In this document: positions 28,201 to 35,614 of the stretch, piece by piece
Position numbering within the stretch: the first letter of the stretch is position 1
Layout: each line of letters opens with the position of its first letter
Source of the DNA: Pseudoflavitalea sp. G-6-1-2
Lineage (GTDB): Bacteria; Bacteroidota; Bacteroidia; Chitinophagales; Chitinophagaceae
DNA length: 64,000 bases
Reading direction: 5' to 3'
NCBI RefSeq assembly: GCF_012927185.1
Contig: NZ_JABBGB010000001.1
Span: 124,001-188,000 of the forward strand
Program-made: the position numbers and the translations under genes
Notes under the pieces: generated by a model
Database searches by the model: none
What the model was told of the DNA's origin: nothing
Seen by the model: only the letters and a program-made list of their open reading frames with translations

Positions 28201-29483
28201 CTGCCATCAGGAGCCGGCAGTATGATACTTTGCAATCCGTCTATGGCAATATTCGGAGTTTGTGTTACAGGCTTTGGAGAGATCACTGCGGGGATGGGGC
28301 TCCAATCGCTCCAGGGCCCGCTGGCACTGCGTTTGAAACGAACCCGGTAAGTACCGTAAGATTTTACGGTAATATTGTTTGCTTCAAAACTGATGATGGA
28401 AGATCCATCATAAATTGTAGGGGTATTGTTCTCGAACTTCGCAATAGTGTTGTTGTCTTTCTGCCATTCGTATGCAGCAAAGCCCGGTGTGATACCAATT
28501 TTGGAATTGATAGCAGAATCCGGACAATAAGAATTGCGTTTATAAAAGATCAGTGGATTCGCTTTGTGCAGGCTGTTCATGAAAGGCACAAAATCCGGCT
28601 CGGACCAATGTTTATCCCACACTGCGTGACCAAGATCGGGGTACATGGTCCAACGGATATCACCACCATTGTTGAGGTAATTATCTCTGGTAGACTGCGC
28701 ATACCCCAGTGAAGGGTTGGTGTCTTTGCCACCACTTGCAAACCAAATGGGAATATGAATGAAATTCTGAAAATCAGTATCACCATTTGCAGCTGCCGAT
28801 GGAGCCGCTTTCGCAACACGCTGGGGATATTTATTAGTGAAAGACCATGCTGCTGCACCACCATTGGACAAACCTGTAGACAATACTCTGTCGATATCGG
28901 CACGCGCGTATTTTACAAGCGAATCAATTACACTGAGTATAATTCCATAGTAAGGAGAATAAGGAGCAGTTCCCCAGTCGGACCAGCAGGTGCTGCTCTG
29001 CGCCTGCGGATACAACAGAAAACCATCGAACTGTCCGGAGTTCACCTTATCGAGAAACGAGCGGCCGCCATGCACCAGCTGACGTTCATTATTGTAGAGG
29101 CCGTTATTGCTGGGGCATCCTGGCTCTCCGGCTCCATGGAAGAATACCATCAGCGGATATTTCTTTGAAGCACTGTCGGGATTGGTATAACTCTTCGGAA
29201 ATTTCAATCTGAAACACATATTCACACCACCGCCGAAATTGATATAGTATGCCTTATAGGCCGAAGCATCATACTGACCTGTTCCGGTACTCACCCCCTG
29301 CGTAGGAGTGCTCACCCATTTTTGCAACCCCTGAATATTCGTGTTGGGATTGGTAGCAGATCCGCTGGGATCTGATGAATTATAGCGAACCTGAGGGTCC
29401 GCAGGATTGAACACATTCTGCGCATGCACCACAGCAATGCATAACAATGTACCCATTGTAGAAAGAAGTAAAGCTTTCTTCAT
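22269..29483 (-). CDS. Giant secreted esterase-like multidomain protein with T9SS tail
   Basis: 2404 residues from MKKALLLSTMGTLLCIAVVH (an ATG three codons earlier is less likely). A signal peptide is followed by an alpha/beta-hydrolase domain (about 75-310): oxyanion FFHGAGEPG, nucleophile S206 in GLSNGGA, probable D254 and H286. Then come Ig/FN3 domains, a PA14-like domain (about 695-830, starting INWKYYEGTGW), a LamG-like domain (about 935-1150), more FN3 and cadherin-like domains, and three copies of an unnamed module (about 1450-1631, 1826-1994, 2098-2273). It ends with a Por_Sor tail (KAYPNPFNDNISLDF). Exported by the type IX system and probably surface-anchored; likely binds and deacylates a polysaccharide. 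Confidence 0.9.
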   Translation of the reverse strand: MKKALLLSTMGTLLCIAVVHAQNVFNPADPQVRYNSSDPSGSATNPNTNIQGLQKWVSTPTQGVSTGTGQYDASAYKAYYINFGGGVNMCFRLKFPKSYTNPDSASKKYPLMVFFHGAGEPGCPSNNGLYNNERQLVHGGRSFLDKVNSGQFDGFLLYPQAQSSTCWSDWGTAPYSPYYGIILSVIDSLVKYARADIDRVLSTGLSNGGAAAWSFTNKYPQRVAKAAPSAAANGDTDFQNFIHIPIWFASGGKDTNPSLGYAQSTRDNYLNNGGDIRWTMYPDLGHAVWDKHWSEPDFVPFMNSLHKANPLIFYKRNSYCPDSAINSKIGITPGFAAYEWQKDNNTIAKFENNTPTIYDGSSIISFEANNITVKSYGTYRVRFKRSASGPWSDWSPIPAVISPKPVTQTPNIAIDGLQSIILPAPDGSTTVQLKQPEGFFGYNWFNSSNQLIGTSRTITVPVGNYTAKVVEDRGCGSLPSPVFKVVPASGSPKPDAAKNLTGIAASLTSIQLDWSENPNAGQNETGYEIYRSTTSGGPYRLLTITGPDVLSYLDQGLTSNTSYYYIVRAVSAFGAAPNSNETGVKTEVDLTAPTAPSSFTVSGMASNYAYLKWNASTDNVGVVKYEIYINGSKTYTTKETSFNISNLNENTNYTIYVKAVDAAGNASSPSNQVTTSTTFSATGINWKYYEGTGWISLPNFNVLTPVKTGSTTSGTTAFDFTTIKGSRTVDYGILWEGYINITVADNYTFKLSANDGANLYIGSPYGTPEKINNDGSRNSTVSKTGTVYLSVGVHPIAVAFYHNAGSNETVQLTWKRPSTSEVNVPLASLFRSPTITGGTAPTAPSNLVATGTGYNRIQLSWNDNSNNETGFELVRSTAVTGPYLPVATLAGSSYLDSGLSAETKYYYKVRAISPYGESAFTANYTEANWKLNNDGSNASGGNSRTLGFTNTSFNNADVKEGTHALSFNGTNAYAQVNSSETGAFPSEGAYDARTVAMWIKPTAASFNKRMIFDFGNINNGLALRFNGNGFQYSYATNNSKQSSTTLTFASIPGFTALNTWNHVAVTYTQNATKLFVNGVEVQSITNTFTSKPIAASNASRLGYSGGSANDNSFGEASTANDYFAGLMDNVFVVNSAMTASEINALRLATYQPSWDTTLVAPSQPAAPSSLAATLLGTNNVKLTWNDNSSDETGFEVYRSLGNTTSFRLVATVDGGAGATKTYTDSALFANVTYYYKVLAKGQVSPSGYSNTANAATLNSVPVIETVDDFSMTYGTSYSVQLKATDVDGDPLTFNIIPSPYFASITNVSNGIANLTFTPSIMDMGVYNIKVVVSDGFNGFDTTYFSMLVNNNAVPVINNISDVNMNEGATPVVIPISATDEDGNSGITWRVASLPSFATLVDSGNGRGSITLAPSYNHSGTYTLSVIADDEYGAWSQKDFVLNVAEVDPNDKVQINMFNYTGYVALWNDIDVKTGLFNVGGLRNIKNQVTTVGIQRLNNNANNRNGGDGAQVPNDGGIFPNNVLKDYLGWGGATSDDTLKLRVRGLDPARKYNFVFYASNTCPYCGFGAATVTTYKIGSKAAEINFYNNISGTDTIYQVQPSAGGDVFIDMIGDPNPNIGGYLNALVIETGFDDGSTPVKPLNLQTQDIPNTGVKLTWEDKAYNETSYKVYRASVKAGPYTLLNPGAQNADAVDYSDNTTQPYANYYYFVVGNNKYGDGATSDTVHIATANNKPVIASLDNIFVKTDATVNEDFTVTDNAGDVVTVTVQNKPGFVSLLPMGGNNYRLVVSPTADNIGFRTITIKAEDDKGGVNTQVVNIGVADKNTRSFYINTGVGAEAPAPWTNMLGYGNAGMNRTNLRDENNVPSNIAIQLVEGWGSVTRMGHQTGNNSGVYPDVVLSSGIIDDGNAPHNIKFSGLDQTKRYNLIFVGSQNEGTDGTEIFTAGAVKDTLQARNNTNLTANLNGLTPNASGEITVSLTKASGAVYIVLNAVQIEEYAPAIAPMGPVNLYVEPVDRTSVLVTWSDRLNNENSVDGFELQRASDSLFSSPTSTALAANTTSRLVTGLNPNTKYWFRVRAKVGSAFTDFSNRMKTITPQSLVYFNFNFSTPDAAFPWNNASENPAFVQDFTNLKNYAGQPSGLTLSIVTPFNGENVAGVVTGNNSGIVPDAVLQSCFWLDKTQVSTVKVSGLNQNKRYRFGFIGSIGDAGWDRNDYTATYTINGRTVYLNSWENRTKIVYIGDVVPDANGEVNIDFSTTADAAWGFNSGLIIGTYDDASGGTVPNFDMPGNSNEVPAKEVAVNNDQKKLENEALATGKINIKAYPNPFNDNISLDFYNKSTADQVRIDIYDLSGRLIYKRAYGQLPAGINTLRLNIGEGLGTGIYMVTLVVNGKPVSAAKMLRAEAK

Positions 29484-29881
29484 AAAAAGCAATTGATGCG
29501 TTATTGGTAAACGTTAATTGTTTTGCGAAACGCGGTTTCACAATGAGGATATGTTTTCCGAAACTTTTTCAACAAAGGATCAGGAATGGCATATTGGAGG
29601 GTGAATTTTGTGGTGGTTTTCTCGCAGAATAATGAGGTAATTACAGCGTAGGTGTTCCGATGGATATGTGGAAGAGAGGTTTTCGTAGTAAGGCCAAAAG
29701 TAATATAATTTTCTAATTGGCGAAATTAATTCAAACTGCGGTTCACTGCAATAACCGGTTCAGGGTATTTTTCAGCAATAATGAACAGGTATAGAAATTA
29801 TTTATTTTTTTTGCAGAACAGTTTCATCTTTAACTATCCATCCTGTTCAGATCAATTCCATGTGAAGAGCCTCACTTAACT
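29484..29881. other. Divergent intergenic region, giant gene / GT2 gene
   Basis: 398 bp, AT-rich, that must hold the start signals of both EPS arms. Nothing matches TAnnTTTG perfectly near either start. No hairpin terminator or coding frame was seen. Confidence 0.4.
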
Positions 29882-31075
29882 ATGATTCTGACAATTATCA
29901 ATTTTATTTTCTGGTTCAGCATCGGCCTTATTTTTTACAGTTATATCGGTTACGGCATGCTGGTTTGGGTTTTGGTGCGCATAAAAAAAATGTTCGCCAA
30001 ACAACCGGTTGCCAGAGCTGAAGAAGAATATCCGATGGTAGCATTGGTAGTAGCCGCATACAATGAACAGGATTTCATTGAACAGAAAATTGCCAACTCG
30101 CTTCAGCTCGATTACCCCAAACACAGGCTGGAACTGATTTTCATCACAGACGGCAGTAACGATCTCACGCCGGAGATCATCCGCAAATATCCGGAGATCA
30201 CATTGATGCACAGCCCCGAAAGAAGGGGAAAGTCCGCAGCCATGAACAGGGCTATCCGCCAGGTGAGCGCACCTTATGTGATCTTCTGCGATGCCAATAC
30301 CCTGCTCAACAAAGAATGTGTAAAGATGATCGTGCGGCATTATGCAGACCCGCGCGTAGGTGGCGTGGCCGGAGAAAAAAGGATCTGGCAGAATTCCGCA
30401 GATGCAGCAGCAGCAGCGGGTGAAGGCCTTTACTGGAAATATGAATCTTACCTCAAGAAACTCGATTCCGACCTGTACACCACCGTTGGAGCAGCCGGCG
30501 AATTGTTCTCCGTGCGCAAAGATCTGTTTGAAGCAGCGCCTGAAGGCACCATCATCGAAGACTTTGTGCAATCGCTGAAACTCTGTGTTAACGGGTATGT
30601 TGTGCGATACGAACCGCAGGCATACGCAGCCGAAGCGCCTTCTGCATCCATCAAGGAAGAGATGAAAAGAAAAGTGAGGATCTGCGCAGGCGCATTTCAG
30701 GCAATGATTCTGCTGAAGCCTTTGTTCAATATTTTCAGATATCCTGTTGTTTCATTTCAGTTCATATCTCACCGTATCCTGCGCTGGACGCTGTGTCCGG
30801 TGGCTTTGATCACCACTCTCCTTAGCAATATCGCCATTGTATTTCTTGCTCCGACCACTTTCTATGTTGGGGTATTATTTCTACAATCACTGTTCTATAT
30901 GCTCGGAATAACCGGTTGGATCTTTGCGAGCAGGAACATCAGATTGAAGGCAGTGTATATTCCTTTTTATTTTCTGTTCATGAATATTTCAGTGTTCATG
31001 GGCTTTAGCAGATTTGTAAAAAAGAAGCAGACAGTGTTATGGGAAAAAGCCGCCAGAAGCCAGTCCCATGCTTGA
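29882..31075 (+). CDS. Glycosyltransferase family 2 (membrane-bound)
   Basis: 397 residues. An N-terminal membrane helix is followed by a GT-A domain: ALVVAAYNEQDFIEQKIANS, LIFITDGSNDLTPEII, the metal-site DAN in APYVIFCDANTLL, and the acceptor-site acidic pair in IIEDFVQSLKLCVNG. Two or three helices close the C-terminus. It adds sugar residues to a lipid-linked intermediate or extends a chain at the inner membrane. The protein resembles the hyaluronan/chitin-synthase branch in layout but lacks a full QxxRW. First gene of the rightward EPS arm. Confidence 0.93.
   Translation: MILTIINFIFWFSIGLIFYSYIGYGMLVWVLVRIKKMFAKQPVARAEEEYPMVALVVAAYNEQDFIEQKIANSLQLDYPKHRLELIFITDGSNDLTPEIIRKYPEITLMHSPERRGKSAAMNRAIRQVSAPYVIFCDANTLLNKECVKMIVRHYADPRVGGVAGEKRIWQNSADAAAAAGEGLYWKYESYLKKLDSDLYTTVGAAGELFSVRKDLFEAAPEGTIIEDFVQSLKLCVNGYVVRYEPQAYAAEAPSASIKEEMKRKVRICAGAFQAMILLKPLFNIFRYPVVSFQFISHRILRWTLCPVALITTLLSNIAIVFLAPTTFYVGVLFLQSLFYMLGITGWIFASRNIRLKAVYIPFYFLFMNISVFMGFSRFVKKKQTVLWEKAARSQSHA
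29888..29901. promoter_or_regulatory. Imperfect TTGAYAATTRTCAA palindrome
   Basis: CTGACAATTATCAA lies in the first codons of the GT2 gene. It is one of three similar sites in the EPS region (also 31072-31085 and 35463-35476). Operator function is conjectural. Confidence 0.25.
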
Positions 31076-31085
31076 TAATTATCAA
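31072..31085. promoter_or_regulatory. Perfect palindrome TTGATAATTATCAA
   Basis: A 14-bp perfect palindrome overlapping the stop codon of the first GT2 gene, upstream of the receiver gene. Possibly an operator. Confidence 0.3.
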
Positions 31086-31479
31086 TCTGAAAATACCATT
31101 AAAAGGGTATAGCAGATGTAAATGAAATTGTTGAATTTTGCTGCTGGTGAGAAAAATATAATAACAGACGACGCTTGGTTTATTAATTATAGTTATTACT
31201 TTTACTCCCGAATGTGAATCCCTCCTTGTTCAACATCCTTTGAAGGGCAAGCTAAATGCCAAATTGAAAAGAGCTTAACTCACACCACGAATCCATTGAA
31301 ATTCCCCACAGCTGATCGACCGATCAGTTAATCCACATACCACCTAAGAGCCATACCATTTGAGTACGGCATAACCTTGTTGATTTAGTTCCCAATACCT
31401 CATGTAAGCCGTTATTTATCGTCCAAGATGAATGCCTTTTGAAAAATTGCGATTTGTTTCACGTTTAATTTTTTCTTGA
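31076..31479 (+). other. 404-bp intergenic region before the receiver gene
   Basis: AT-rich and apparently non-coding. It contains the inverted repeat CTGATCG-AC-CGATCAG at 31312-31327 and the palindrome at its left edge. No clear terminator or TAnnTTTG promoter was identified, although a separate promoter for the receiver/transferase genes is expected here. Confidence 0.4.
31312..31327. promoter_or_regulatory. Inverted repeat CTGATCGACCGATCAG
   Basis: Two perfect 7-bp arms with a 2-bp centre, about 150 bp before the receiver gene. The size and symmetry fit a site for a dimeric regulator; none is encoded nearby. Confidence 0.35.
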
Positions 31480-31884
31480 ATGAAAAAACTAATACTCGCA
31501 ATTGACGACAGTAAGGCGATACGTTTTTTATTGCAAACTGTACTCGGAAAAGAATACCAGGTAGTAACTGCTCCAGATGGATGTTCAGCCATGTTTTGGT
31601 TATCGAAAAGAAACCTTCCTGGCCTGATCATTACCGATGCGCAGCATTCTGATATGCAGGACTGGGAACTGGTAGAACAGTTATCATCCAGCGGAATTTA
31701 CAAAGACATACCCATGATAGTTCTGTCGTCGCTCGACAAAGCGCATGTACAGGCACAGTGTGAACAATTCGGAGTATCCGCATTTTTCACAAAACCCTTT
31801 AATCCGGTTGACCTGATGGCCGAAGCGAACCGATTGCTTGACAATCCAGCGTTGTCATCTGCTGCTATAGCACATGCCAGCTAA
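31480..31884 (+). CDS. Stand-alone response regulator receiver domain
   Basis: 134 residues, receiver domain only. The phosphorylation site is intact: acidic pair D9/D10, phosphoacceptor D53 in LIITDAQHS, Ser83/84 in the Thr/Ser position, and K105 in FFTKPF. No output domain follows. It ends 43 bp before a sugar transferase that itself carries a receiver-like N-terminus, which suggests that this protein signals to EPS initiation. No histidine kinase is encoded close by. Confidence 0.93.
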   Translation: MKKLILAIDDSKAIRFLLQTVLGKEYQVVTAPDGCSAMFWLSKRNLPGLIITDAQHSDMQDWELVEQLSSSGIYKDIPMIVLSSLDKAHVQAQCEQFGVSAFFTKPFNPVDLMAEANRLLDNPALSSAAIAHAS

Positions 31885-31927
31885 CAGAGAAAAAATCAGG
31901 TAAAACTAAACCACTCAACCTTACTTT

Positions 31928-33091
31928 ATGGAACTGACATTTTTACCAGGGAGAAAGACGGAAGCCAGGAGGAGTTACAAACATTTTTCCTTCAGTTCCG
32001 GAATTGAACAACCATCATCCGGCACTGAACAGAAACTGGAATTTTTTTACATAGGCAAAAAGGCCTCGAACATCGATAGCCTCATCAAAACTTTTGAAAG
32101 CGGATATGCTGCTGAAAATATCAGCCATGCCCGCGCCATGATCAGAAGAATGCTGCACTCCAAAAGCGGCTTCCTCCCCGATGTGATCATCCTGGAAGTG
32201 AAACAGGATACGGATTTCCGCGATCTGCAACAATTTCTTGCAACTGATACACTGCTTGCAGGTGTACCCGTTATTGCCGAAGTGTCGGAACTTCCGAAGG
32301 AATCTTTCAAACGTGTAAAAGAATGCGCCTTCATCGATGAAATACTGATGCTGAAAGATCAGAGCAAATCTGCACTGATCCGCAAGATCGGATTCCTCAA
32401 AAAAGTGAAGCAGCAATTCCTTCACGAGAAAAGCTTCTCGCTCGAAATGAGTCTGCACGATCACAAGAGCAGACCAACCTATATCAAGCGCAGCTTCGAC
32501 ATTCTGGTGTCTTCTTCGCTGCTGCTCCTCAGCAGTCCGGTTTTGTTGCTGGTTATGGCAGCCATCAGAATCGAATCCAAAGGGCCTATCTTCTACATTT
32601 CAAAAAGAGCAGGCCGCGGCTACAGGATCTTCAACTTTTTCAAGTTCAGAACCATGGAAGTGGACGCAGACAAAAAAGTGGAGAGCATGAGCCATCTCAA
32701 CCAATATGATGCTGTAACGGAAGGCCCTGTGTTCTTTAAAGTGGACAATGATCCGCGCATCACAAAAGTTGGCAACTTCCTTCGCAAAACAAGTCTCGAC
32801 GAATTGCCACAGCTGCTGAATGTACTCAAAGGAGACATGAGCCTGGTAGGTAACAGACCCTTACCCTTATACGAAGCAGCATCGCTCACTACCGACCAAT
32901 GGGCAAAACGTTTCATGGCTCCGGCAGGCATCACCGGCCTCTGGCAGATCAAGAAAAGAGGAAAGAAAGATATGTCGGTAGCTGAACGCATCACGCTCGA
33001 TATCGATTATGCAGACCGTTATGGCTTCTTCTACGATCTCTGGATCATGGCCAATACGCCATCTGCGCTTATCCAAAGTTCAAATGCGTAG
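31928..33091 (+). CDS. Initiating sugar transferase fused to a degenerate receiver domain
   Basis: 387 residues. Residues about 37-165 look like a receiver: FYIGKKASNIDSLIKTF, then DVIILEVKQ, where E90 replaces the phosphoacceptor Asp, and MLKDQ (K143). Residues 183-387 are a bacterial sugar transferase (WcaJ/WbaP C-terminal type): YIKRSFDILVSSSLLL with one membrane helix, NFFKFRTME, the catalytic DE pair D291/E292 in LDELPQLLNVLKGDMSLVGN, and TGLWQI. It should transfer a hexose-1-phosphate to undecaprenyl phosphate, the first step of EPS synthesis. The Asp-to-Glu change suggests a constitutive or protein-interaction role. Confidence 0.9.
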   Translation: MELTFLPGRKTEARRSYKHFSFSSGIEQPSSGTEQKLEFFYIGKKASNIDSLIKTFESGYAAENISHARAMIRRMLHSKSGFLPDVIILEVKQDTDFRDLQQFLATDTLLAGVPVIAEVSELPKESFKRVKECAFIDEILMLKDQSKSALIRKIGFLKKVKQQFLHEKSFSLEMSLHDHKSRPTYIKRSFDILVSSSLLLLSSPVLLLVMAAIRIESKGPIFYISKRAGRGYRIFNFFKFRTMEVDADKKVESMSHLNQYDAVTEGPVFFKVDNDPRITKVGNFLRKTSLDELPQLLNVLKGDMSLVGNRPLPLYEAASLTTDQWAKRFMAPAGITGLWQIKKRGKKDMSVAERITLDIDYADRYGFFYDLWIMANTPSALIQSSNA

Positions 33092-33107
33092 CATTGCTTT
33101 ATAGAGT

Positions 33108-33144
33108 GTAGCGGGGTAAATCGCCCCGCTACTGCATTTTGCAG
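33108..33144 (+). other. Tandem hairpins between the sugar transferase and GT2 genes
   Basis: GTAGCGGGG(33108-33116)/CCCCGCTAC(33124-33132) forms a 9-bp perfect stem, and CTGCA/TGCAG a short second one. No T-run follows, so an RNA-processing or stabilising role is as likely as termination. Confidence 0.5.
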
Positions 33145-33187
33145 AAAAACAATTTTCTGCCGGTACAAACGCAAAAAGAGAGTTGAT

Positions 33188-34096
33188 ATGTTATCAGGGC
33201 AAGAGCCTTTCGTATCCATCATTACACTCAATTACAATCAAACGGCCGTTACCTGCGACTTTCTGGAATCGGCACGCAGGCTTCGTTATACCAATTACGA
33301 GATACTGGTATGCGATATGGATTCCACTATCGACCCTACAGAACAGATACTCGCAGGAAATTATCCCAATACACGTTTGCTGCTGAGAAAAGAGAATCTC
33401 GGCTTCGCCGGTGGCAATAACTGGGGCATGCGCCAGGCAGGGGGCGATTTTTTCTTCATCGTGAACAACGATACCGAAATGACGCCCGATCTCATTCAGC
33501 AACTGCTGCAGCCTTTCATGGAAGATGAAAGTATCGGCGTTACTTGTCCGCGCATCATGTACTTCGATCAGCCTAACGTTATTCAATATGCGGGATTCAA
33601 TCCCATGAGCACCCTCACCGGCAGAACCAGCACCATCGGCATTCACGAAGAAGACAAAGGCCAATACAACCAAAGCCGCAGCACATCGGGTGCACATGGC
33701 TGTGCCATGATGGTGAAAAGAGAAGTGGCAGAACGCGTAGGCATGTTCCCGGAGAAATTCTTTCTCTATTACGAAGAATGGGACTGGAGTGCACGCATTC
33801 TCAAAGCAGGTTTTAAGATCTGGTACACTGCCACTGCCCTTATCTATCACAAAGAATCACTGAGCGTGGGAAAATCAAATCCCATGAAAGTGTACTACCA
33901 TACCAGAAACAGAATTCTCTATATGCGCCGGAATGCAGCCCCCATGCAACTCCTGGCCTTCAGTGCATTCTTCACATTTTTCACTATTCCCAAAAGCGTT
34001 ATCAGTTTTGCGGCACGCAGACAGTTCACTCACCTGAAATGTTTTCTGAAAGGCGCTTTCTGGAATCTTTATTCATCGAGTTATTCTAAAACATAG
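33188..34096 (+). CDS. Glycosyltransferase family 2
   Basis: 302 residues. The GT-A domain begins FVSIITLNYNQTAVTCDFLE and has the metal-binding NNDTEMTPD in the DxD position; GFAGGNNWGMRQA and FFLYYEEWDWSARI are typical of rhamnosyltransferase-like GT2 enzymes. One hydrophobic segment near the C-terminus could attach it to the membrane. It probably adds a sugar to the lipid-linked EPS unit at the cytoplasmic face. The next GT2 gene starts two bases after its stop codon, so the two are translated together. Confidence 0.93.
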   Translation: MLSGQEPFVSIITLNYNQTAVTCDFLESARRLRYTNYEILVCDMDSTIDPTEQILAGNYPNTRLLLRKENLGFAGGNNWGMRQAGGDFFFIVNNDTEMTPDLIQQLLQPFMEDESIGVTCPRIMYFDQPNVIQYAGFNPMSTLTGRTSTIGIHEEDKGQYNQSRSTSGAHGCAMMVKREVAERVGMFPEKFFLYYEEWDWSARILKAGFKIWYTATALIYHKESLSVGKSNPMKVYYHTRNRILYMRRNAAPMQLLAFSAFFTFFTIPKSVISFAARRQFTHLKCFLKGAFWNLYSSSYSKT

Positions 34097-34097
34097 C

Positions 34098-35306
34098 ATG
34101 TTACTCACGCTTCTTCATATCATTTTCGGGATACTGTTTGCATACCTCTGCATCAACACGCTCTACTTTTTTGCAGCTGCGCTGGCAGGCAAACTGTACC
34201 GTTCGCCGAAGTATGAACCGCATCCGGAGAAGAAACGCATTGCCGTGCTGATCCCTACTTACAAAGAGGACCATATCATCATCAATACGGTGAAGAAAGC
34301 GCTGGAGCACGATTATCCTTCGGATAAGTTCCAGGTATTTGTAGCCGCCGATCAGCTGCAGCCCGAAACCATCGCACAGCTGCTCAATTTCCGCATCAAC
34401 CTGATAGAAGTGCAGTTCGAACTGAGCAGCAAGGCCAGATCTCTGAATCAGCTGCTGAATCATATCCCCGAAAAAGATTTCGATGTGGCCATCATCATCG
34501 ATGCAGACAATATTATGATGCCCGGAACGCTGGAGAAGGTGAATGCCGCATTCCAGAAGGGTTTCAGAGCAGTGCAGTGCCATCGCATTGCCAAGAACAG
34601 AAATACTCCGGTGGCTGTGCTCGATGCCATGAGCGAAGAGATCAACAATCATATCTTCCGGAGAGGACAACGGGCGCTCGGTTTCAGCAGCAACACCATC
34701 GGTTCGGGAATGGCATTTGAATTCAGCAAGCTGAAATCTATTTACAACAAACCCGGTATCCTCGGCAATCCTGCCTGCGACAGAGAAGTGGATTTTGAAG
34801 TGATGAAGGCCGATATCTGCATCGAGTTCATCGACGACGCGTATGTGCTCGATGAGAAAGTGAGCAGCAAGGCCGTGTTCGAGCGGCAGCGCACCCGCTG
34901 GCTCGAATCGCAGATCATTCACCTGCGACTCTTCTTTGACAAAAATCAAGGGCCGCTGCCGAAGACCCGCGACTACTGGAATAAACTTTTCGCCAACCTC
35001 GCCCCTCCCCGTCTGCTTTTCTTACTTAGCTACGGCATTCTCTTTTTGCTTTTTCTGATAGAGCAGGTAAGCGGCGTTGCTTTCCTGTATCCATCCTATA
35101 TATGGTGGGCTGCATTGACTGCTTTATACTTTTTGACATTTATCATATCCATCCCTTCCAGCTTCTATAATCTGGCAACTTTCAAAGCACTGATGCATAT
35201 TCCTTTGCTGATGTGGAGCATCGTAAGAGCTTTATTTAGAATGAAAGTGAGCAGAAAAGAATTCCTTCACACACCAAAGGCATTTACGCAGGAGCAAAAC
35301 AACTAA
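34098..35306 (+). CDS. Glycosyltransferase family 2, synthase-like
   Basis: 402 residues. An N-terminal membrane helix, a GT-A domain with IAVLIPTYKEDHIIINT, IIIDADNIM (DxD), REVDFEVMKA and the QRTRW motif of processive enzymes, and about three C-terminal membrane helices. The combination of D,D,D and QxxRW marks the cellulose/hyaluronan synthase branch, though the enzyme need not be processive. Last gene of the rightward EPS arm; a GGCTGAAA/TTTCAGCC hairpin (35307-35339) without T-run follows. Confidence 0.92.
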   Translation: MLLTLLHIIFGILFAYLCINTLYFFAAALAGKLYRSPKYEPHPEKKRIAVLIPTYKEDHIIINTVKKALEHDYPSDKFQVFVAADQLQPETIAQLLNFRINLIEVQFELSSKARSLNQLLNHIPEKDFDVAIIIDADNIMMPGTLEKVNAAFQKGFRAVQCHRIAKNRNTPVAVLDAMSEEINNHIFRRGQRALGFSSNTIGSGMAFEFSKLKSIYNKPGILGNPACDREVDFEVMKADICIEFIDDAYVLDEKVSSKAVFERQRTRWLESQIIHLRLFFDKNQGPLPKTRDYWNKLFANLAPPRLLFLLSYGILFLLFLIEQVSGVAFLYPSYIWWAALTALYFLTFIISIPSSFYNLATFKALMHIPLLMWSIVRALFRMKVSRKEFLHTPKAFTQEQNN

Positions 35307-35614
35307 GGCTGAAATATGCATGGATAAAGCGTTTCAGCCGACGCTTCAATATTAAGAATTATCAATGTTTTTTACGGGCGGCAATAACTGGCCCTGGTTT
35401 TGCTGCATCTTTGCCGTGATTTTACACTCACGCTTCCTACTGTACCACAAGAAAGAATACGATTGACAATTGTCAAATTCACCTGTTAAAAAACCGAGGT
35501 TTTGATGTATCGTAGCGTCGTACTTTTTCGTTTTCTGATAAGGTTGCTGTGTGTGCAAAGCCGCACCCAGGCAATAATAAATCCAATAAATCCTAATTCC
35601 GAAAAATCATCTCT
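35307..35614 (+). other. Intergenic region before the 1223-residue protein gene
   Basis: 308 bp. Contains the hairpin GGCTGAAA/TTTCAGCC (35307-35339) after the GT2 stop, the perfect palindrome TTGACAATTGTCAA (35463-35476), and a small AAAACC/GGTTTT repeat further on. No perfect Bacteroidota promoter box was found. Confidence 0.45.
35463..35476. promoter_or_regulatory. Perfect palindrome TTGACAATTGTCAA
   Basis: A 14-bp perfect palindrome 139 bp before the start codon of the 1223-residue protein, resembling the sites at 29888 and 31072. Possible operator. Confidence 0.35.
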
